21,765 nt of DNA, taken from a bacterium (GTDB lineage: Bacteria > JAUVQV01 > DATDCY01). A model generated the notes under the pieces. The model was not told the origin of the DNA and made no database searches. It saw nothing but the letters and a program-made list of their open reading frames with translations. Numbering within the stretch: position 1 is the stretch's first letter; each line of letters begins with the position of its first letter. The stretch lies in assembly GCA_036524115.1 (NCBI GenBank), contig DATDCY010000249.1:1-21765 (forward strand), given 5' to 3'. The position numbers and the translations under genes were made by a program. Shown in pieces: positions 14,655 to 21,761 of the stretch.

Positions 14655-15716
14655 TCACTTTCCGAAGGGACAGACCGGGAAGCGGCAGACCTCGCAGCGC
14701 AGGCACAGCCCGCCGTGGCCGAGCGCCGCCAGCTCCCGGCGGCCGATGCGCTCGCCGGCGAGCAGGCGCGGCAGCAGCAGGTCGAAGACCGTCGCCTCGT
14801 GGGCGAGCGCGCACGCGGGCAGCCCGACGAACGGCACCTCGCCGCCGTCCCAGGGCACGTAGGCGATCTGGCACATCGAGCCGGGGAGCGCGGCGGCGCC
14901 GTAGGAGACCCCGCGCGCTCCGAGGCGCGCCGCCGCGAAACGCGTCCGGTCGTCAGGGTCCACGGACATCCCGGCGGTCGCCACGAGCAGGTTCGCCCCC
15001 GCCTCGAGCAGCGCCCGCAGCGCCGCGGCGATCTCGCCCTCGTCGTCGGCTACGACCCGAACGCCCGCGATCTCCCCGCCGAGGGCCTCGGCCTTGCGGG
15101 CGAGCAGCGGCCCGAACCCGTCCTTGACGAGGCCGTGCGCGACCTCGCTCCCCGTGACGACGACGCCGACGCGCGGGCGCGCCAGCGCGAGCACGCGCAC
15201 GACGCCGCCGCCCGCCGCGCGCACGGCCTCGCGCACCACCGACTCGCTCACCGCGAGCGGGATCGCGCGCGTCCCGGCCACCCGCTCGCCGCGCCGAACC
15301 CGGGTGCCGTCGTGCAGCGTCGCGCACATGACCTCGCCCAGCAGGTTGAACGCCAGCAGGGCCTCGCGGTCCACGGTGAGCATGCCGTCGCGCGCAGCGA
15401 CGAGGTCGATCCTCCCTTCGCGTGCGGGCCCGGCCCGCTCCACGCCCTCGCCGGCGAGGGCACCGGCGAGCGCCTCCGCGGCCGCGTCCTCGTGCAGGTC
15501 GCCGTCGGCCAGCTCCAGGACGTACAGGTACTCCTTCCCGCAGCGGCGCAGCCGCGCGACGTCGGTCTCGCGCACGATGTGCCCGCGCGCGAACGCCCGG
15601 CCCTTGGAGACGCCCGGCACGATCTCGGTCACGTCGTGGGCCAGTGCCAGCCCGACGGCGCGGTCCACGGGGACCGTCCGCACGCGGCTGCCGCCCGGGA
15701 GCGTGCCCTCACGCAT
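14655..15716 (-). CDS. MoeA-like molybdopterin-binding protein with C-terminal Cys cluster
   Basis: A 353-residue protein with a molybdopterin-binding (MoaB/Mog-like) domain at about 175-320: VGVVVTGSEVAHGLVKDGF, the ATAGMSVDPDDRT loop and the later ALPGSMCQIAYV and VPFVGLPACAL motifs. The N-terminal part resembles MoeA-related proteins (VDRAVGLALAHDVTEIVPG; KGRAFARGHIV). It is shorter than MoeA (about 400 residues). It ends with Cys338, Cys341, Cys344 and Cys349 in CLRCEVCRFPVCPFGK, very like a ferredoxin cluster motif with one extra residue before the last Cys. Expected role: handling or inserting the molybdenum cofactor for the hydroxylase upstream in the same transcript. It overlaps mocA by eight bases and precedes the cytochrome gene by two. 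Confidence 0.85.
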   Translation of the reverse strand: MREGTLPGGSRVRTVPVDRAVGLALAHDVTEIVPGVSKGRAFARGHIVRETDVARLRRCGKEYLYVLELADGDLHEDAAAEALAGALAGEGVERAGPAREGRIDLVAARDGMLTVDREALLAFNLLGEVMCATLHDGTRVRRGERVAGTRAIPLAVSESVVREAVRAAGGGVVRVLALARPRVGVVVTGSEVAHGLVKDGFGPLLARKAEALGGEIAGVRVVADDEGEIAAALRALLEAGANLLVATAGMSVDPDDRTRFAAARLGARGVSYGAAALPGSMCQIAYVPWDGGEVPFVGLPACALAHEATVFDLLLPRLLAGERIGRRELAALGHGGLCLRCEVCRFPVCPFGK

Positions 15717-16341
15717 GGGCGCCTCGCGCGCGGGCGGGGGCCGCGGCGGCGCACGCGAGCTGCGCGCACGCCGCCTCGTAGTCCTCCCAGCGGTCCATGT
15801 CGAAGAGCACGCCCGGGTCCTCGACCGGGCACTCGCGGACCTCCCCCATGTGCGCGTCGCGCACGCCGCGCATGGTGGCCCCGGCGAGGACCTCCCGCAG
15901 GAACGACGCGGGGAAGACCACGGGGTGCCCGCGTCGGCCGCGGTGCGCGGGGATGTGAATGCACTCCGGGCGCGCGCGGTGCGCGGCCGCCAGCGCGCGC
16001 ACGCTCTCCGCCGCCACGAGCGGGTGGTCGGCGAGCGCGACGAGCACGCCGGTCGCGCCCGCCTCGACCGCGCAGAGGCCGGAGCGCACCGAGTCGGCCA
16101 TCTCGCCGCCGGCGGCCGGGTTGACCGCCACCGTCACGGCGAAGCCGTCGAGCGCCGCCCGCGCGTCGATGCCCGGCGCGAGCACGACCACCGTCTGGGC
16201 GAGGCCGGCGGCGCCGAGGGTCTCGAGGCAGCGGCTGAGCACGGGCCGCCCGCCGAGAGGCAGCAGCTGCTTGAGCCGCCCCTCACCCATCCGGCGCGAG
16301 GATCCCGCCGCCAGGAGCAGCCCCACCAGGCGCGATTCCAT
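15709..16341 (-). CDS. mocA: MocA-like molybdenum cofactor nucleotidyltransferase
   Basis: A 210-residue NTP-transferase of the MocA/MobA group. The N-terminal nucleotide-binding loop LLLAAGSSRRMGEGRLKQLL is typical, followed by VALADHPLV, where most family members have GDQP or GDMP, and RGHPVVFPASF, the conserved GHP segment. MocA attaches CMP to molybdopterin to give the cytosine dinucleotide cofactor used by xanthine-dehydrogenase-family enzymes, in line with the hydroxylase genes upstream; MobA (GMP) is the alternative but would not suit this neighbourhood. The ATG at 16341 is preceded by GGAGGGG at good spacing and lies 59 bases inside xdhC. The His in ADHP is a small departure from the family pattern worth noting. 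Confidence 0.87.
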   Translation of the reverse strand: MESRLVGLLLAAGSSRRMGEGRLKQLLPLGGRPVLSRCLETLGAAGLAQTVVVLAPGIDARAALDGFAVTVAVNPAAGGEMADSVRSGLCAVEAGATGVLVALADHPLVAAESVRALAAAHRARPECIHIPAHRGRRGHPVVFPASFLREVLAGATMRGVRDAHMGEVRECPVEDPGVLFDMDRWEDYEAACAQLACAAAAPARARGAHA

Positions 16342-17113
16342 GTCCCCTCCTGATCCGTATCAACTGGGCGACGATGCTCACCGCGATCTCCTCGGGGGTG
16401 ACCGAGCCGATCGCGACCCCGGCCGGCGTGGCGACCCGCGCGCACTGCTCGGGCTCGAACCCCTCCTCGAGCAGGTGGCGCAGCAGCAGCTCCTTCTTCG
16501 TGCGGCTGCCGACCAGCCCGACGTAGCGCGCCGGCGTGCGCAGTGCGGCGCGCACCGCCGTGAAGTCGTGCTGGTGCCCGCGCGTGGCCACGAGGATGAA
16601 GGCGCCGCGGTCCACCCCGAGCTTCTCCACGCTCTCGGCGAAGCCGCCGCACACGACCTCGTGCGCGTCCGGGACCCGCGCCGGGCTGGCGTACTCGGGC
16701 CGGTCGTCGACGATCGTCACGCGAAAGCCGGCGAAGCGCGCCGCCTGCGCGAGGGCCCGGCCGACGTGGCCGGCGCCGAGGACGATCAGGCGCGGCCGGG
16801 GCGCCAGCGGCTCGACGAAGACCGTGACGGCGCCGCCGCACACGAGGCTGCCGACGCCCTCGGAAAGATCGAAGGAGATGGTCCGCGGCACGCCGTCGAG
16901 GAGCGCCGCCCGCGCGCTCCTCACCACGTCGGCCTCCAGGCAGCCGCCGCCGAGGGTCCCGACGAGCGGCCCCTCTTCCGGGACCAGCAGCTTGGCGCCC
17001 GGCTTCTGCGGCGTGGAGCCCTGGCACTGCACGAGCGTCGCCAGCGCGACGGGCGTGCCGTCGCGCCGCAGCCGCACGATCTCCTCGAAGATGTCGCGAT
17101 CGTTCTCCCGCAC
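16283..17113 (-). CDS. xdhC: XdhC-family molybdenum hydroxylase maturation factor
   Basis: A 276-residue protein with the two XdhC domains: an N-terminal XdhC/CoxI domain (VALATLVQCQGSTPQKPGAK, then GTLGGGCLEADVV with the conserved Cys) and a C-terminal Rossmann domain (RLIVLGAGHVGRALAQAAR, DDRPEYASPAR, ATRGHQHDF, YVGLVGSRTKK, VATPAGVAIGSVTPEEIAVSI). XdhC binds the molybdenum cofactor, protects it and assists its sulfuration and insertion into the hydroxylase. The start is GTG at 17113 with GAGG five bases upstream, nine bases after the large-subunit stop. The last 59 bases overlap mocA, which encodes the preceding step in cofactor processing. The Gly/Pro-rich tail after residue 255 is variable in the family. 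Confidence 0.93.
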   Translation of the reverse strand: MRENDRDIFEEIVRLRRDGTPVALATLVQCQGSTPQKPGAKLLVPEEGPLVGTLGGGCLEADVVRSARAALLDGVPRTISFDLSEGVGSLVCGGAVTVFVEPLAPRPRLIVLGAGHVGRALAQAARFAGFRVTIVDDRPEYASPARVPDAHEVVCGGFAESVEKLGVDRGAFILVATRGHQHDFTAVRAALRTPARYVGLVGSRTKKELLLRHLLEEGFEPEQCARVATPAGVAIGSVTPEEIAVSIVAQLIRIRRGHGIAPGGAAPGGGILAPDG

Positions 17114-17122
17114 GTCGCCTCT

Positions 17123-19285
17123 TCAGCCCTTGCGCGCCTTGAGCACCGTCTGCGGCGCCAGCGGCAGGCTGCGCACGCGGATGCCGGTCGCGGCAAACAG
17201 CGCGTTGGCGACCGCCGGGGCCACCGGCGGCACGCCCGGCTCGCCGACGCCGCCGACCGGCCCGCCGCCCGGCACGAGGTGCACCTCGATCCGCGGCGCC
17301 TCCGCCATGCGCAGGACCGGGTAGTCGTCGAAGTTCGCGCTGCCCGTCCCCCCGCGCCTGAAGTCCACCGCCTCGAGCAGGGCGGCGCTCAGCCCCATGA
17401 CGATGCCGCCCATCATCTGCGCGACGAGGGTGTCGGGGTTGACGACGATGCCGCTGTCGACCGCGCAGACGACGCGCTGCGCGCGCACCTGCCCCGTCTT
17501 GAGGTCCGCGGCGACCTCCGCGACCTGCGCCACCCGGCTGCCGAACGAGGTGAAGAAGGCGATCCCGCGGCCCGTCCCCGCCGGCAGCGGCTTGCCCCAG
17601 CCCGCCTTCCCGGCGGCGGTCTCGAGCACCCGGCGCGTCTGCGGGTGGTTCCCGAGCAGCGCGAGGCGGAAGTCCAGCGGGTCCTTGCCGGCGGCCGCGG
17701 CCGCCTCGTCCATGAAGCTCTCGAGCGTGAAGCCGTTGTGCGAGGCGCCCACCGAGCGCCAGAAGCCGACCGGCACCGGCGTGTCGACCCGCACGTACTC
17801 GAGGGTGAGGTTGGGGATCTCGTAGTCCATGTCCTCCAGCCCGTCCATCGCGGCGGGGTCGATGCCGTTCTTGACCTGGTCCGGGAAGACGCGCGCGAAG
17901 ATCGACGGCACCGCGACCTTCTGGTGCAGGGCGGTCAGTCGCCCGCCGGCGTCCAGCGCGGCTCGCAGGCGGCACGAGTTCGCGGGCCGGTAGAAGTCGT
18001 AGCGGATGTCCTCCTCCCGCCGCCAGATCACCTTCACGGGCCGGCCCGATTTGACCGCGAGCGTGAGCGCCTCGGCGACGAAGTCCGTCTCGAAGCGCCG
18101 GCCGAAGCCGCCGCCGAGGAACGTCGTGTGCACCGAGACCTGCTCGGCGGGCAGCCCCGTGATCTTCGCCGCCAGCGCGCGGACGCCGGTCTGGTTCTGC
18201 GTCGGCGCCCAGACGTCGCACCGCCCGTCCTTGACCGCGGCCGTGCAGTTCATCGGCTCCATCGTCACGTGCGCCAGATACGGCAGGTGGTAGTCGGCCG
18301 CGACCGTCTTCGCGGCCGCCGACAGCGTCTTCGCGGCGTCCCCGTCCGAGCGCGCGATCACCCCGGAGCGCTCGAGGCTCGCGGCGAAGGTGCGCTGCAG
18401 GGCGCCGGTGTCCAGCTCCGGGTCGGCCGCGCCGCTCCAGGAGACCGCGAGCGCGTCCCGGCCCTTCCAGGCGGCCTCGAGGGTCTCGGCGACCACGGCG
18501 ACCCCCCGGTCGGTCTCGTGGACGCCCACGACGCCCGGGACGAGCGCGGCGGCGGCCCGGTCGAAGCCCGCCGCCTTCGCGCCGAAGGCCGGGGGCCGCG
18601 CGAAGACGCCGTAGAGCATCCCGGGCGCGAAGCTGTCGATGCCGAAGCCGGCGGCGCCCTCGACCTTGGCGGCCGTGTCGGTGCGCGGGACGGCGGTGCC
18701 GATGTAGCGGAACTTCGCGGGGTCCTTGAGCGCCGGCTTTGCGGGGACCGGCATTCCCGCGGCTTTCGCAACCAGCTCGCCGTAGCCGGCCGAGCGCCCG
18801 CTGGCAGCGTGCGTGACCGTCCCGAGCGCCGCCGCGCACTCGCCGGCCGGGACGCCCCAGGATGCCGCCGCGGCCGCAACCAGCATCTCGCGGGCCGCGG
18901 CGCCGGCCTCGCGCAGCGGCTGGTACATGTGGCGCACGCTGCTGCTGCCGCCCGTGCCCTGCGTGTGCCAGACGGGGTCGATGTAGGCGTCCCCCGCCGG
19001 CGCCTCCAGGACGCGGACCCGCTTCCAGTCGGCCTCCAGCTCGTCGGCGACGACCATCGCCAGCGAGGTGAGGACCCCCTGTCCCATCTCGGACTTGTTG
19101 ACGACGATCGTGACGTCCCCGCTCGGGGCGACCCGCAGCCACACGTTCGGCTGGAAATCGGCGGCGGCGTTCCCCGCCTCCTCGGCCGACGCCAGGCGCA
19201 GGCCGAGCGGTCCGCTGAGCACCACGATCGTCAGGCCGCTGCCCGTCAACTGCAGGAACTCGCGACGCGTGATGGCGGGGCTCAT
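17123..19285 (-). CDS. Tat-exported molybdenum hydroxylase, large subunit (IorB-like)
   Basis: A 720-residue xanthine-dehydrogenase-family catalytic subunit of the isoquinoline 1-oxidoreductase beta/aldehyde dehydrogenase type. It begins with a twin-arginine signal, [20 protein letters not shown] (residues 6-25), so the folded enzyme should be moved to the periplasm with its small subunit. Cofactor-binding segments visible: [41 protein letters not shown], and the C-terminal [18 protein letters not shown] with the expected catalytic Glu682. The length fits the single-chain IorB type rather than the ~800-residue XdhB/CoxL type. Substrate cannot be deduced: N-heterocycles and aldehydes are both known in the family. 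Its ATG overlaps the small-subunit TGA (ATGA), so the two are translationally coupled. Confidence 0.92.
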   Translation of the reverse strand: MSPAITRREFLQLTGSGLTIVVLSGPLGLRLASAEEAGNAAADFQPNVWLRVAPSGDVTIVVNKSEMGQGVLTSLAMVVADELEADWKRVRVLEAPAGDAYIDPVWHTQGTGGSSSVRHMYQPLREAGAAAREMLVAAAAASWGVPAGECAAALGTVTHAASGRSAGYGELVAKAAGMPVPAKPALKDPAKFRYIGTAVPRTDTAAKVEGAAGFGIDSFAPGMLYGVFARPPAFGAKAAGFDRAAAALVPGVVGVHETDRGVAVVAETLEAAWKGRDALAVSWSGAADPELDTGALQRTFAASLERSGVIARSDGDAAKTLSAAAKTVAADYHLPYLAHVTMEPMNCTAAVKDGRCDVWAPTQNQTGVRALAAKITGLPAEQVSVHTTFLGGGFGRRFETDFVAEALTLAVKSGRPVKVIWRREEDIRYDFYRPANSCRLRAALDAGGRLTALHQKVAVPSIFARVFPDQVKNGIDPAAMDGLEDMDYEIPNLTLEYVRVDTPVPVGFWRSVGASHNGFTLESFMDEAAAAAGKDPLDFRLALLGNHPQTRRVLETAAGKAGWGKPLPAGTGRGIAFFTSFGSRVAQVAEVAADLKTGQVRAQRVVCAVDSGIVVNPDTLVAQMMGGIVMGLSAALLEAVDFRRGGTGSANFDDYPVLRMAEAPRIEVHLVPGGGPVGGVGEPGVPPVAPAVANALFAATGIRVRSLPLAPQTVLKARKG

Positions 19286-19731
19286 GGCCGCCCCCCCGCC
19301 GCCTTCTGCACGGCGCGCAGGATGCGCGGGTAGGTGCCGCACCGGCAGATGTTGCCGTTCATCGCGGCCACGATCTCCTCCACCGACGGCGCGGGACTCC
19401 CGGCGAGGAGGGAGGCGGCCTGCATGATCTGCCCGGGCTGGCAATAGCCGCACTGCGGGACCTCCTCGGCAATCCAGGCCTGCTTGAGGGGATGGCTCGC
19501 CGGCAACCCCTCGATCGTGGTGATCTGCTTGCCGGCGGCGCTGCCGGCCTCGATCTGGCAGGAGCGGACGGCCTTGCCGTCGAGGTGCACCGTGCAGGCG
19601 CCGCAGAGGCCCTCGCCGCAGCCGAACTTGGTCCCCGTCAGCTTCAGGTGCTCGCGCAGCACCCACAGCAGCGGCACCTCCGGCGCCGCATCGACCGTGT
19701 AGCGCCGACCATTGACGTCCAGGGATATCAT
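19282..19731 (-). CDS. molybdenum hydroxylase [2Fe-2S] small subunit (IorA-like)
   Basis: A 149-residue two-cluster iron-sulfur subunit. The plant-ferredoxin-type cluster uses Cys38, Cys43, Cys46 and Cys58 ([17 protein letters not shown]...SC); the second, in the helical C-terminal domain, uses Cys94, Cys97, Cys129 and Cys131 (QCGYCQPGQ and ICRCGTY). All eight ligands are present. It would carry electrons from the molybdenum centre towards an external acceptor. There is no signal peptide, so it should be exported bound to the Tat-targeted large subunit. The ATG at 19731 has GAGGAGG at good spacing. It heads the seven-gene minus-strand cluster; upstream lie an inverted repeat (19783-19802), a TACTTT hexamer (19831-19826) and a palindromic site at 19856. 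Confidence 0.94.
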   Translation of the reverse strand: MISLDVNGRRYTVDAAPEVPLLWVLREHLKLTGTKFGCGEGLCGACTVHLDGKAVRSCQIEAGSAAGKQITTIEGLPASHPLKQAWIAEEVPQCGYCQPGQIMQAASLLAGSPAPSVEEIVAAMNGNICRCGTYPRILRAVQKAAGGRP

Positions 19732-19782
19732 CGTCGCCTCCTCTCGCCGGCCGGGCGCAGGCGCACCCTCCCATTCCCCGGT

Positions 19783-19802
19783 CCTGTCCCGGGACGGACA
19801 GG
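19783..19802. repeat. 20-bp inverted repeat in the hydroxylase operon leader
   Basis: CCTGTCC (19783-19789) and GGACAGG (19796-19802) are perfect complements around CGGGAC. It lies between the predicted -10 hexamer (19831-19826) and the small-subunit start, so it could be a transcript hairpin or an operator for a second regulator. It is unlike the GGGGTGAT sites. Confidence 0.45.
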
Positions 19803-19855
19803 CCGGGAAGAGCACACTATTGGCGAAAGTAGGCTGGCCGCCGGTGCCCCACCAT

Positions 19856-19869
19856 GGGGTGATCCGCCC
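19856..19869. promoter_or_regulatory. GGGGTGATCACCCC-like palindromic site, copy 5
   Basis: GGGGTGATCCGCCC, flanked by AT on both sides (ATGGG...CCCAT arms), differs from the ideal palindrome at two positions. On the minus strand TACTTT (19831-19826) lies 24 bp away, suiting control of the hydroxylase/cytochrome cluster. It is in the 300-bp gap 19732-20031, which holds no gene that I can support. Confidence 0.55.
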
Positions 19870-19916
19870 ATTTCCTTCCCAGAGCATTCGAGTCATGAAT
19901 GGGGGAAACGCGAATT

Positions 19917-19930
19917 GGGGTCATCAACCC
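19917..19930. promoter_or_regulatory. GGGGTGATCACCCC-like palindromic site, copy 6
   Basis: GGGGTCATCAACCC differs from the ideal palindrome at two positions and is followed by AT. It is 61 bp from copy 5, close to six helical turns. An AT-rich patch on the plus strand (GATATCGCAAAT, with GCAAAT at 19952-19957) begins about 21 bp beyond it, so it is placed to act on the REC-PilZ gene at 20032. Confidence 0.5.
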
Positions 19931-20031
19931 ATGGACACGGGGCGCGATATCGCAAATCCTTTCAATCAGATTGGCCGTGTCGCCCGCTGGGCGGCGCGGG
20001 GGACGGCACTGTGGCTGGAGGGACGGGAGCG

Positions 20032-20811
20032 ATGCGCAAGCCGCGAGCCTTCATCGTCGACGACGACCCGCAGGTGCGGACCGTCCTCGCGCGCTTCTTC
20101 TCGTTGCGCGGGTACGAGGCCCTCGCGTGCGAGGGTCCGGGGTCCGTCTGCCCCTCATCCGGGGGAGCGAAGCCGATGTGCGCCGGCGGCAGTCCCTGCA
20201 GCGACCTGCTCGTGACGGACGTGGACATGCCGGAGGAGAACGGCCTGGATTTCATCGAGCGACTCGCGACCGGCCGCTGCCGCCTCGATGCCGGGAACAG
20301 GGCCGTGATCTCGGGCGCGCTCGATGGCGACGGCGCCCAGCGCGCCCGCCGGCTCGGGTGCACGGTGTTCCTCAAGCCCTTCCGCCTCGGCGATCTCTCC
20401 GCCTGGTTGGCGGACTGCGAGGGCCGGATGGACCTGCGCCAGCCGCTCGCCACCCGCCGGCGGGAGCCGCGGCTGGCGGTCGGCCGCGCCGTCTCCTACC
20501 AGCTCGGGCCCGGGCTGCCGCTGCGCCAGGGGACGGCCCTGAACGTCAGCGCCTCCGGCCTCTGCTTCAGGGGAAACCACCCGCTCGCGGCGGGGCAGAC
20601 GATCTACATCCACGAGAGCCACCTCCCCTCGGGCCAGGAGTCGACCGTGCAGTGGGTCAACGAGCTCGATGGCGGGGAGTTCGTCGCCGCCGTCGCGGCG
20701 GTCGGTCGCCCCGGCTCGCCGCGGGCGGAGCGCCCGGACGCCATGGACGCGCCCCAGGACGTCCTCGGCCGCCAGGCACCCGCCGGCTCCGCCCGCGCCT
20801 GGTGCGCCTGA
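20032..20811 (+). CDS. REC-PilZ response regulator with Cys-rich receiver insert
   Basis: A 259-residue protein. The receiver domain (about 1-128) has the acidic cluster D10-D12, phospho-acceptor Asp63 in LLVTDVDMPEENG and Lys115 in FLKPF. Between the second and third strands a loop carries Cys33, Cys40, Cys50 and Cys56, spaced 7, 10 and 6 apart; I have the impression of a recurring family of this kind in Geobacter-like bacteria. A PilZ domain follows (about 140-225) with both cyclic-di-GMP motifs, RREPR (143-147) and NVSASG (171-176), then a disordered Ala/Pro tail. It should couple phosphorylation or metal/redox state to cyclic-di-GMP binding; output is by protein contact, as no DNA-binding domain is present. 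ATG 20032 follows GGAGGGACGGGAGCG. A palindromic site is upstream; the SRPBCC gene starts 26 bases after the stop. Confidence 0.88.
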   Translation: MRKPRAFIVDDDPQVRTVLARFFSLRGYEALACEGPGSVCPSSGGAKPMCAGGSPCSDLLVTDVDMPEENGLDFIERLATGRCRLDAGNRAVISGALDGDGAQRARRLGCTVFLKPFRLGDLSAWLADCEGRMDLRQPLATRRREPRLAVGRAVSYQLGPGLPLRQGTALNVSASGLCFRGNHPLAAGQTIYIHESHLPSGQESTVQWVNELDGGEFVAAVAAVGRPGSPRAERPDAMDAPQDVLGRQAPAGSARAWCA

Positions 20812-20837
20812 AGGAGCCGCCGCGCGAAGGAGCACCG

Positions 20838-21317
20838 ATGGGCCAGAACCTCGAGCTGATCATCGTCCGGGACTTCGCGGCGCCGCGCGAGGCGCTGTGG
20901 CAGGCCTGGACCGAGGCCGAGCGCGTGCGGCGCTGGTGGGGCTCGAGGCACTTCACCTCGCCCTTCAGCAGCATCGACCTGCGCGTGGGCGGCTCCTACC
21001 TGCACTGCATCCGCACCCCCGACGGCCGCGAGTACTGGAGCACGGGGGTGTACCGGGAATTCGTCCCGCCCGAGAAGCTGGTCCTCACCGACTCGTTCGC
21101 CGACGAGCGGGGAAACGTCGTCCCCGCCACGTACTACGGCCTGGGCGAGGACTTCCCGAGCGAACTGCTGGTCACGGTGACGTTCAAGGCGCGGGACCGG
21201 GACACGACGATGACGCTGCGCCACGCCGGCGTCCCGTCGAAGGGGATGCTCGAGCAGATGCGCGAGGGCTGGAACGGCTCCTTCGACAAGCTGGACGACC
21301 TGCTTGCGCGCCACTGA
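20838..21317 (+). CDS. SRPBCC/AHSA1-domain protein
   Basis: A 159-residue START-fold (AHSA1, activator of Hsp90 ATPase homologue 1-like) protein. The family pattern is clear: IIVRDFAAPREALWQAWTEAERVRRWWG at the start, IDLRVGGSYLHCIRTPDGREYWSTG in the middle strands, FVPPEKLVLTDSFADERG, and the C-terminal helix GMLEQMREGWNGSFDKLDDLL. These proteins bind hydrophobic ligands or act as small chaperones; bacterial members are mostly uncharacterised and often sit next to ArsR-type regulators, which are absent here. The ATG at 20838 follows GAAGGAG at good spacing, 26 bases after the REC-PilZ stop and 21 bases before the VOC gene, so the three may be one transcript. Confidence 0.9.
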   Translation: MGQNLELIIVRDFAAPREALWQAWTEAERVRRWWGSRHFTSPFSSIDLRVGGSYLHCIRTPDGREYWSTGVYREFVPPEKLVLTDSFADERGNVVPATYYGLGEDFPSELLVTVTFKARDRDTTMTLRHAGVPSKGMLEQMREGWNGSFDKLDDLLARH

Positions 21318-21338
21318 AGGCCGCGAAGGGAGGGGACG

Positions 21339-21725
21339 ATGGACGAGAAGGCTTTGAAACCGGGGATGTTCAGCTGGTTCGAGCTGCTGACCAGCGACGT
21401 GGCGGCTGCGAAGAAGTTCTACGGCGCCCTGTTCGGCTGGACGACGAAGGACATGGACACGCCGAACACGCCGTACACGATCGTCTCCGCCAACGGCGAG
21501 GAGGTGGCCGGCATGATGCCGATCCCGCCGGCCGCCACGGGCATGCCGCCCGCATGGGGCGTCTACGTGACCGTGGCCGACGTCGACGCGACCGTGCGCC
21601 GGGTCGGCGAGCTGGGGGGTTCCACCGTGATGCCGCCGACCGACATCCCGGGGATGCTGCGCTTCGCGGTTGTCCGGGACCCCCAGGGCGCCACGTTCTC
21701 GGTCATCACCTACGCGAAGAAGTAG
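21339..21725 (+). CDS. VOC-superfamily (glyoxalase/bleomycin-resistance-like) protein
   Basis: A 128-residue single vicinal-oxygen-chelate domain. The two beta-alpha-beta modules are visible: FSWFELLTSDVAAAKKFYGALFGW opens the first and GVYVTVADVDATVRRVGELGG the second, ending LRFAVVRDPQGATFSVI. This belongs to the group with the FGW and DPQGA motifs, usually annotated glyoxalase family with no known substrate. The usual metal-ligand His at the start of the first module is replaced (WFELL), so a catalytic metal site is doubtful. The ATG at 21339 follows GGGAGGGG at good spacing. It shares orientation and close spacing with the SRPBCC gene, a common pairing of small ligand-binding proteins. 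Confidence 0.9.
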   Translation: MDEKALKPGMFSWFELLTSDVAAAKKFYGALFGWTTKDMDTPNTPYTIVSANGEEVAGMMPIPPAATGMPPAWGVYVTVADVDATVRRVGELGGSTVMPPTDIPGMLRFAVVRDPQGATFSVITYAKK

Positions 21726-21745
21726 AACCGGCCCGGCGCCGCCTC

Positions 21746-21761
21746 CCGCGCGCTGGCGCGG
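21746..21761 (+). terminator. short GC hairpin after the VOC gene
   Basis: CCGCGC (21746-21751) and GCGCGG (21756-21761) pair perfectly around GCTG, 20 bases after the VOC stop. The window ends four bases later, so the presence of a T-tract cannot be judged. Confidence 0.4.

Noticed and set aside
12271-14862. 863-residue plus-strand frame opposite the cytochrome gene
   Set aside because: Low-complexity Val/Arg/Gly composition; the other strand encodes seven CXXCH motifs and a signal peptide.
18351-18364. GGGGTGATCGCGCG (minus strand), resembling the palindromic site, inside the hydroxylase gene; also GGGGTGACCGAGCC at about 16393 in xdhC
   Set aside because: Only the left half-site matches and both are in coding sequence; they show that half-sites alone arise by chance and should not be counted.
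15959-19333. 1124-residue open frame on the plus strand across the hydroxylase and XdhC genes
   Set aside because: A shadow of the minus-strand genes, which have complete cofactor motifs and ordered ribosome-binding sites.
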